From: Abditibacterium sp. | GTDB lineage: Bacteria > Armatimonadota > Abditibacteriia > Abditibacteriales > Abditibacteriaceae | Assembly (NCBI GenBank): GCA_030448265.1 | Contig: JAUJNG010000008.1 | Location: 49,836 to 113,835, forward strand | Length of the DNA: 64,000 nt | Direction of reading: 5' to 3' | Part shown: positions 59,217 through 64,000 of the stretch, piece after piece | Position numbering within the stretch: the first letter of the stretch is position 1 | Layout: each line of letters starts with the position of its first letter | The notes under the pieces: generated by a model | What the model saw: the letters and a program-made list of their open reading frames with translations, nothing else | The model's database searches: none | What the model was told of the DNA's origin: nothing | Translations under genes and position numbers: made by a program

Positions 59217-59673
59217 AGCCACAGAGGACACAGAGAAGTCACAGAGAGGCACAGAGGATTTTAAATGGTTTAGAGGCGCACGCGCTTGAGGCCGAGTTTC
59301 GGGGTGCCGAAGTTGAGGATTAAGCACAGAGGCCAGCCGGTTGTGGTGAGGTAGTTGAGGGCTTGAGCGATGTGTTCGTCAGTGATGGCATCGACGGCTT
59401 TGAGTTCGAGGACAATCAAATTTTCGACCAGAATATCAACGATATATTGTCCCACAACAACGTCGTCGTAAACCACGTCCAGACCGACCTGCCGGTTTAT
59501 CGCCAATCCTTGTTTGCGTAGTTCGTGGGCCAGCGCATTTTCATAAACCTTCTCCAGATAACCAGGCCGCAGCTTTTTAGCGACCGCAATCGCACAACCC
59601 AAAATGCGCCCCGACAGCTCCTTTAATTCCTCCTCTGTGTAACTCCGTGCCATTCTCTGTGTCCTCTGTGGCT
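59217..59673. mobile_element. GxxExxY cassette bounded by 21-bp perfect inverted repeats
   Basis: The 21 bases at 59217-59237 (AGCCACAGAGGACACAGAG...) recur exactly inverted at 59653-59673. Within this 457-bp unit is only the GxxExxY gene. The right repeat supplies its 5' leader and the A of its ATG; the left repeat follows its stop after about 32 bases of related CACAGAG sequence. The outer end lies in the TAG stop of the ketosynthase gene. No target-site duplication could be confirmed. Confidence 0.6.
59270..59653 (-). CDS. GxxExxY protein (PD-(D/E)xK nuclease-like)
   Basis: 127 residues. The family motif is GYLEKVYENALAHELRKQG (about residues 30-48). YIVDILVENLIVLELKAVD carries the Asp and the E-x-K of the PD-(D/E)xK fold, HIAQALNYLTTTGWPLCLIL follows, and NFGTPKLGLKRVRL ends the protein. 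Its first codons (MARSYTEEE) are built from CACAGAG-type repeat sequence. Family members are widespread in environmental genomes and functionally uncharacterised; nuclease activity is inferred from fold only. Confidence 0.9.
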   Translation of the reverse strand: MARSYTEEELKELSGRILGCAIAVAKKLRPGYLEKVYENALAHELRKQGLAINRQVGLDVVYDDVVVGQYIVDILVENLIVLELKAVDAITDEHIAQALNYLTTTGWPLCLILNFGTPKLGLKRVRL

Positions 59674-60739
59674 AATTTTTCTCGAAGACCAGAGCGCCGA
59701 TGTGACCTCCAAAACCGTAATTGAGGCTTAGAACCGCGCCAATCTCCATTTCTCGCCCGATCAAGGGAATGTAATCCAACCCCAATTCGCCCTCGCCCTG
59801 TTCCAGATTCAAAGTTGGCGGCGCGAAATTATCGCGCATCGCCAGCAGACACACGGCGGCTTCCACCGCGCCCGCCGCGCCCAGTAAGTGGCCGGTGAGC
59901 GCTTTAGTCGAGGAAAGCGGCACGCGCGTCCCGAAAACCGACGCGATGCCGCGCGATTCGACGGCATCGTTGATCGTCGCGGTGCCGTGGGCGTTGATGT
60001 ATTGAATTTCGGGGTTTCCGGCGCGCCCCAAGGCGTCTTCGATGGCGCGCGCAATTGAAGCGCCGCCTGGACTCATCGAAGTCATGTGGCTCGCGTCGCA
60101 TTTGAGGCTCCAGCCGCTCAAAAAGCCGTGAATTTTGGCACCGCGATTTTGGGCGTGTTCCTCGCTCTCCAGCAGCAGCAAGCCGCCGCCCGATGCGGGC
60201 ACGAAACCGTCGCGGCGCACGTCGAAGGGGCGCATCACGCCGCTTTTCGACAGCGCGCCCATGTTGCGGTAGGCCGCCAGCAGCAGTTCGTCCTGCGGCG
60301 CTTCGCTCGCTCCCGCTAAAACGATATCGGCTTTATTTTGCCGAATGAGTCCCGCGCCCAGTGCCAAAGCATGGGAAGCGGTCGCGCACGCCGCGACGGG
60401 ACTCAAAACCGCGCCGTGCGCCATCGCAAAAGCGGCCATGGCGCGGGCGTCGCCGTCGCAAAAGGGCCATGATTTCGCTTCGCCGTCGCTCCACGCGGGC
60501 CACGACGCCACCACGCCTTTGGAGGAGCCGAAACACACGGCGCGGCGCTCCCACTTCGGCTGGTGCAACCAGAGTTGGTTGCGCCGCAACAGAATTTCGC
60601 CCCACTTGGGATCAAAATGACTCAGCCGTCCGCGCGCGGGGTCGTTGGGCTGTTGCCACGACTCGCTCCTTGGCCCCCAGAGAAAGCAATCGTCGCCGAC
60701 ATTGCTTAGGGACACGAAATCGGTAATCGCAACGCGCAT
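59672..60739 (-). CDS. Beta-ketoacyl-ACP synthase (FabF-type), stand-alone
   Basis: 355 residues from the ATG at 60737-60739. The Cys-His-His triad is complete: Cys118 in SPVAACATASHAL, His251 in INAHGTATINDAVES and His284 in ALTGHLLGAAGAVE. The protein is shorter than FabF (about 410) and has an unusual N-terminus, so it may be a specialised ketosynthase of a small lipid or pigment pathway. It begins 1 base after the SDR gene, so the two are co-transcribed. Its stop TAG overlaps the right inverted repeat of the GxxExxY cassette by two bases. Confidence 0.9.
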   Translation of the reverse strand: MRVAITDFVSLSNVGDDCFLWGPRSESWQQPNDPARGRLSHFDPKWGEILLRRNQLWLHQPKWERRAVCFGSSKGVVASWPAWSDGEAKSWPFCDGDARAMAAFAMAHGAVLSPVAACATASHALALGAGLIRQNKADIVLAGASEAPQDELLLAAYRNMGALSKSGVMRPFDVRRDGFVPASGGGLLLLESEEHAQNRGAKIHGFLSGWSLKCDASHMTSMSPGGASIARAIEDALGRAGNPEIQYINAHGTATINDAVESRGIASVFGTRVPLSSTKALTGHLLGAAGAVEAAVCLLAMRDNFAPPTLNLEQGEGELGLDYIPLIGREMEIGAVLSLNYGFGGHIGALVFEKN

Positions 60740-60740
60740 T

Positions 60741-61430
60741 TTAAATCCGGCAGTCGCTTCGCAGAACCTGGCCCGAAACTCGGCTGTGGAGAAGACAAAG
60801 GCACAGCGCCGCGAAACTCCCGCGCGCATCGGCATCGGGAAGCCAGTTTTCGCGTTCGCGCGCGCGTAAAATTTCTTCTCCCAGCACTTTCGACAGCTCC
60901 GAAACCGCCCATCCTGGACACACCGCGTTGACGCAGATTCCGCCTGGCGCCGCCTCGCGCGCCGCCGTTTTCATCAGGCCCAAAATCGCCGCTTTGCCCG
61001 CTCCGTAGGCGCTCTGACCCATAAAACCGCGCTCGGCGACGCGCGAACTGACTAAAACCAGGTGCCCGCCGCGCGGCAGAGTTTGCAGGGCGGCGCGCGT
61101 GACGAAAAAGGCGCTTCGGAGGTTGATTTTCACCATGTCGTCCCAATCGCGGCGCGAGGTGCGAAGCAAAAGCGCGTCGCGGTTGCGCGCGGCGAGATGA
61201 ATCACGGCGTCGAAATGGCGATTCTGGAACAAAGTTTCGACCTCTTTTTCATCGCTCACATCGGCGCGCGCCAGTTCGCAGCCGGTTTGGTCTTGCAGCC
61301 GGAGAGCGCGATTTTCGTCGTGCCAGAAATTGGCGACGACACCAAAATTCGCCTCCACCAGAGCGCCGACGAGCGCGCTGCCCAGCGTTCCGGTCGCGCC
61401 TGTCACCAAAACCTGCTTTTGTGGTTGCAT
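60741..61430 (-). CDS. Short-chain dehydrogenase/reductase, FabG-like
   Basis: 229 residues from the ATG at 61428-61430. NAD(P)-binding TGATGTLGSALVGAL, HLAARNRDALLL, the active-site Ser of LVLVSSRVAERG and the Y-x3-K of QSAYGAGKAA (Tyr142, Lys146). Length and the VCPGWAVSELSK loop fit 3-oxoacyl-ACP reductase-type SDRs. Coupled with the ketosynthase downstream; the two could do the first elongation and reduction steps of a fatty-acid-like chain. Divergent from the aminotransferase with only 38 bases between. Confidence 0.9.
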   Translation of the reverse strand: MQPQKQVLVTGATGTLGSALVGALVEANFGVVANFWHDENRALRLQDQTGCELARADVSDEKEVETLFQNRHFDAVIHLAARNRDALLLRTSRRDWDDMVKINLRSAFFVTRAALQTLPRGGHLVLVSSRVAERGFMGQSAYGAGKAAILGLMKTAAREAAPGGICVNAVCPGWAVSELSKVLGEEILRARERENWLPDADARGSFAALCLCLLHSRVSGQVLRSDCRI

Positions 61431-61468
61431 TTTGCGGCGAGGGCAGTTTATCAAGCACACTTGGCGCC

Positions 61469-62293
61469 ATGAAAATCTGGCTCAACGGCACGCTTCTGCC
61501 CAACGGCGCCCTCGACGCTTCCAGCGCGGGAGTGACACTCGGCTGGGGCGTTTTTACCACGCTGGGCATTCGTGGCGGCGCGCCACGATTTTTAGAACGC
61601 CATTTCGAGCGCCTCCAGCACTATGCAGATGAGGCGCAGATTGATTTCGAATTCGATTTCGAGGCGGTTTCGCGCGGACTTGCTTCTGTCGCGCGCGCCA
61701 ACGGCGTTGCGAATGGCAGCGCGCGCCTCACGCTCACCCAGCGCGGCGATGGGCGCTGGAACCACCAAAAAGGCAGCGATTTTTTGATTTTCGCCCTCGA
61801 AACTTCGCCCCACAACGAGCCTTTGCGGGTTCAGCTTTCGCTCTATCGCATCGAAGCGCGGCGGGCGCTGGCGGGGGTAAAAACCACGTCTTATCTGCCC
61901 TATTTGTGGGCGTGGCGCGAGGCTAAATCCAACGGTTTCGACGAGGCCATTCTGCGCGATGGAGACGATAACTTGAGCGAGGGCGCGCGCGCGACGCTGT
62001 TCTGGATCAAAGGGGGCGAACTTTTCACGCCGTCTCTCGAAACCGGCTGTCTGCGCGGCATCGGGCGCGATTTGACGCTCGAATGGGCGCGCGAGCGCTC
62101 GATTGGAGTGAATGAAGGTCGTTTTTTGGCGGGGGAAGCAGAAAACGCCGATGAGGTGTGGCTGGTGTCCGCCGCGCAGGGGCCGCGCCTGGTCGCGAGC
62201 TGGCACGATGAAGCGGGCGCGATGCGGCGTGAATTTGGGGCGCCGTCCGAATTAGAGCGCGATTTGGGGGCGTGGTGGGAGAAGAGCGATTGA
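61469..62293 (+). CDS. Class IV aminotransferase (PabC/BCAT-like)
   Basis: 274 residues from the ATG at 61469. PLP-dependent fold type IV: MKIWLNGTLLPNGALDASSA, GVTLGWGVFTTLGIRGG, the PLP Lys in AGVKTTSYLPYLWAWREA, FDEAILRDGDDNLSEGARAT and LETGCLRGIGRDLTLEWA. The size and the single short N-domain fit 4-amino-4-deoxychorismate lyase (PabC) best, but branched-chain or D-amino acid aminotransferase cannot be excluded. Its TGA shares its last base with the palindrome that follows. Confidence 0.88.
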   Translation: MKIWLNGTLLPNGALDASSAGVTLGWGVFTTLGIRGGAPRFLERHFERLQHYADEAQIDFEFDFEAVSRGLASVARANGVANGSARLTLTQRGDGRWNHQKGSDFLIFALETSPHNEPLRVQLSLYRIEARRALAGVKTTSYLPYLWAWREAKSNGFDEAILRDGDDNLSEGARATLFWIKGGELFTPSLETGCLRGIGRDLTLEWARERSIGVNEGRFLAGEAENADEVWLVSAAQGPRLVASWHDEAGAMRREFGAPSELERDLGAWWEKSD

Positions 62294-62421
62294 AAGGCAC
62301 TAAAGCGACATGAACTCGCAGCCAACGAAGTAGTCGGCCTTCGCCGACACAAGAACAGTCACGGTGTCGGCGAAGGCCGACTACTTGGTGGGCTGCGACT
62401 TCATGTCGCTTTGGTGCCTTT
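62293..62421. repeat. Palindrome with 58-bp arms after the aminotransferase
   Basis: Arms at 62293-62350 and 62364-62421, four mismatches, 13-base loop. The inner CGAAGTAGTCGGCCTTCGCC portion is perfect. It starts on the last base of the TGA stop codon and ends 30 bases before the convergent anti-sigma-like gene. Confidence 0.93.
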
Positions 62422-62450
62422 AAGGACTATATATCAGCAGTTGCTCAAAA

Positions 62451-63623
62451 TTAGCCCGCGTCGAAGTCAATGGTTTGAAAGCCGTCTGGATCGAGCGCGG
62501 CGCGAAAATCATCGACGACGGAGCGCATTTCTTCGACGCCCTCATCGTCGGCTTCGAAATTTTCGGCCAGACGAAGCGGCGGGGCTGGGGCCGGAGCCGG
62601 CGCCGTCGGAGGCGAAACGCGCGAGGGAAGCGCGCCAGGTGCCGCTTTTTCGACCGCAGCCACCAGACGCGGCGCCGAAGTTTTCCAGCGCGCGGTGCGA
62701 AGCTGAGGCGTGTTTTTGGAAGTGGAAAGCACGGTCAGACGCGGCGAACCCAAAAGCTGCGGCGTCGAGGCGAGAACACGCGGTTGGGGAGGCGTGACCT
62801 GAAGCGCAGGCACGGAACGCGCGGGCGTGGCAGCCGCAGGTCGGGGCGAAGTGGGCGCGAGCGCGACGGTCACGGCGCGCGGCGCGACGGGGGGCGCTTC
62901 GGTTTCGCGTTCTGGGGTTTCCATTGGCGCGGGCGCGGCCTGGACGCTTGTTGCGGCGGTGCGGCGCGGCGCGGGCGTCAGGGCCGCAGGGGGATTAAGC
63001 GCGAATTTTTGCGGTAACGAGACGGCGCGGCGGCGTGGCGTGGCAGGCGAAGACGAGACAGAGGCCGCGCGGCGCGGCGTGGCGGCAATGGGGGGCGCAG
63101 CGTCGGGCAACGGCGTTTCGGGTGAAGGGGCGAGCCAGAGCGCATTGTTCTGCAAAGCGATGAGCCAGATCGCCAGCGCCGGAACCGCGAGCGAGGGAAG
63201 CGCCGAAATCGGAAAAACGCGCCGTCTGGGTTCGCGCGAAGGCACCGCCTCGACGCGCGTGGTGCGCGCCAGAATTTGGGCGCTCAAATCGCGGGGCGCG
63301 AACTCTGAACCGGTTTTTTTTCCTTGAGGCGCCGCAAGTCCCAGCGAGTCGCTCAGGTTAAAGCGCCGTTTGCGGGCAAAGGCGGCCAGGCGGCACGCCA
63401 TCAGGACGCGCCACAGCAGGGTGGGCGGCGGCGCGGGGACGGGAATGGCGCGCAGCAGGTCGCGCGAACGGTTCCAGTCGAGCCAGCGCCGCGCACACAT
63501 CTGACACACCAGCAGATGGGCGCGGGCGCGTTGGGCCTGCAGTTCGTCGGCCTCGCCGTCGAACAGCGCCATGACGAAAGGCGCTAATGTCTGGCAATCG
63601 TCGTTTTCGCGGGGGGTGTTCAT
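62451..63623 (-). CDS. Zinc-finger anti-sigma-factor-like membrane protein
   Basis: 390 residues from the ATG at 63621-63623 (an ATG at 63644 is possible). Residues 8-47 form a zf-HC2/ZAS domain: Cys10, then HLLVCQMCARRW with His36, Cys40 and Cys43 (H-x3-C-x2-C). A membrane helix at about 137-160 (LPSLAVPALAIWLIALQ) is followed by about 200 Pro/Ala/Thr/Arg-rich residues and an acidic C-terminus. It looks like a transmembrane anti-sigma factor with a long outer linker. Its sigma factor would be upstream, beyond the window. Confidence 0.8.
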   Translation of the reverse strand: MNTPRENDDCQTLAPFVMALFDGEADELQAQRARAHLLVCQMCARRWLDWNRSRDLLRAIPVPAPPPTLLWRVLMACRLAAFARKRRFNLSDSLGLAAPQGKKTGSEFAPRDLSAQILARTTRVEAVPSREPRRRVFPISALPSLAVPALAIWLIALQNNALWLAPSPETPLPDAAPPIAATPRRAASVSSSPATPRRRAVSLPQKFALNPPAALTPAPRRTAATSVQAAPAPMETPERETEAPPVAPRAVTVALAPTSPRPAAATPARSVPALQVTPPQPRVLASTPQLLGSPRLTVLSTSKNTPQLRTARWKTSAPRLVAAVEKAAPGALPSRVSPPTAPAPAPAPPLRLAENFEADDEGVEEMRSVVDDFRAALDPDGFQTIDFDAG

Positions 63624-64000
63624 GTCGCTTCGCGGGGAGTGCATTGGGGAAACGCGGCGACCTCGACCGCGAATTTGTGGGAGCTTAGAAACACCTGGCG
63701 CCACAGTGTTGCATGGAGGAGTGCAAGTTCTCGGATCGAATCGGAAGGAAATGTAATAACGCTGAGGTCAATAGGTTGAGGAGAAACGCAGTTGGATCCT
63801 CAACAGCCACTGCCTTCAAGCGGGGCTTGGGGCCACTTACAAAACAAGGGTGTTTAGATTTGAAAAGGGCGCCATCCCCCCCACCAACAAAAAATAAAAA
63901 TCGCCCGCCCAGAAAAGAGGGTTGTTACAATAAGCAATTAAAATTATTATGACAGAAAAAACAAAATATAAAAGGTTTAAAATGTATAAGCCCGCAAAAA
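63624..64000. other. No gene seen; AT-rich last 160 bases
   Basis: Up to about 63840 the composition is ordinary and nothing is recognised. From about 63840 it becomes AT-rich with poly-A tracts (e.g. ACAAAAAATAAAAAT, GACAGAAAAAACAAAATAT). Short open frames here lack coding signs. It may be the start of a different region or a low-quality sequence end. Confidence 0.45.

Noticed and set aside
63713..63952. 79-codon open frame at the right edge
   Set aside because: Lys/Pro/Asn-rich, no ribosome-binding site, crosses the composition change.
1..64000. tRNA, rRNA, tmRNA or RNase P genes
   Set aside because: No T-arm/anticodon-like cloverleaf or rRNA core sequence was recognised on either strand by eye; a covariance-model scan would be decisive.

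Overview
The window is a GC-rich bacterial chromosome fragment. It is densely coded on both strands and has no rRNA, tRNA or CRISPR array that I could find. Gene content points to a non-proteobacterial environmental lineage. It includes an H-X9-DG prepilin-like protein, a large copper-amine-oxidase-type stalk protein with a LysM-like segment, XisH/XisI cassettes, a GxxExxY protein, a UPF0182 protein and a cyanobacterial-type saccharopine-dehydrogenase-like oxidoreductase. I lean towards Armatimonadota, Abditibacteriota or relatives. That is an inference from gene content, not a phylogeny.

Layout. 0-10 kb: the 3' end of an alpha-glucan phosphorylase, a small unknown membrane protein, a glycosyltransferase/methyltransferase pair, a DEDDh exonuclease, a frameshifted S41 protease and an EnvC-like M23 peptidase. 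10-18 kb: ammonium transporter, TyrRS, a SUFU-domain protein, an S9 peptidase whose first codons copy those of the following HTH-GspE-like protein, and a Xer-type recombinase. 18-26 kb: S1 protein, an envelope-glycan group, a fumarylacetoacetase-family enzyme, a frameshifted hydroxyacid dehydrogenase, a prepilin-like protein and an Rrf2 regulator. 26-39 kb: stalk protein, aspartokinase, a small AT-richer unknown island, FemAB-like and YihY proteins, 5-formyl-THF cyclo-ligase, a phosphofructokinase-like protein lacking the usual active-site residues, a possible AbiEii-type toxin pair and peptide deformylase. 39-47 kb: the gatC, gatA and gatB genes, interrupted by three XisH-XisI cassettes plus D-lactate dehydrogenase. 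47-64 kb: UPF0182, an ECF sigma/anti-sigma/membrane protein operon, a UbiA-type protein with no canonical start codon, NAD synthetase, a flavin amine oxidase, a GxxExxY cassette bracketed by inverted repeats, a ketosynthase/SDR pair, a class IV aminotransferase and a second anti-sigma-like protein.

Two themes stand out. First, long intergenic palindromes of several unrelated sequence families lie directly on, or within a few bases of, stop codons. One such inverted-repeat family also brackets a complete GxxExxY gene. Second, several small nuclease-like or toxin-like cassettes (three XisH-XisI pairs, GxxExxY, an AbiEii-like pair, SUFU) sit inside otherwise housekeeping neighbourhoods. Four genes show apparent frame disruptions, caused either by sequence errors or by real decay.
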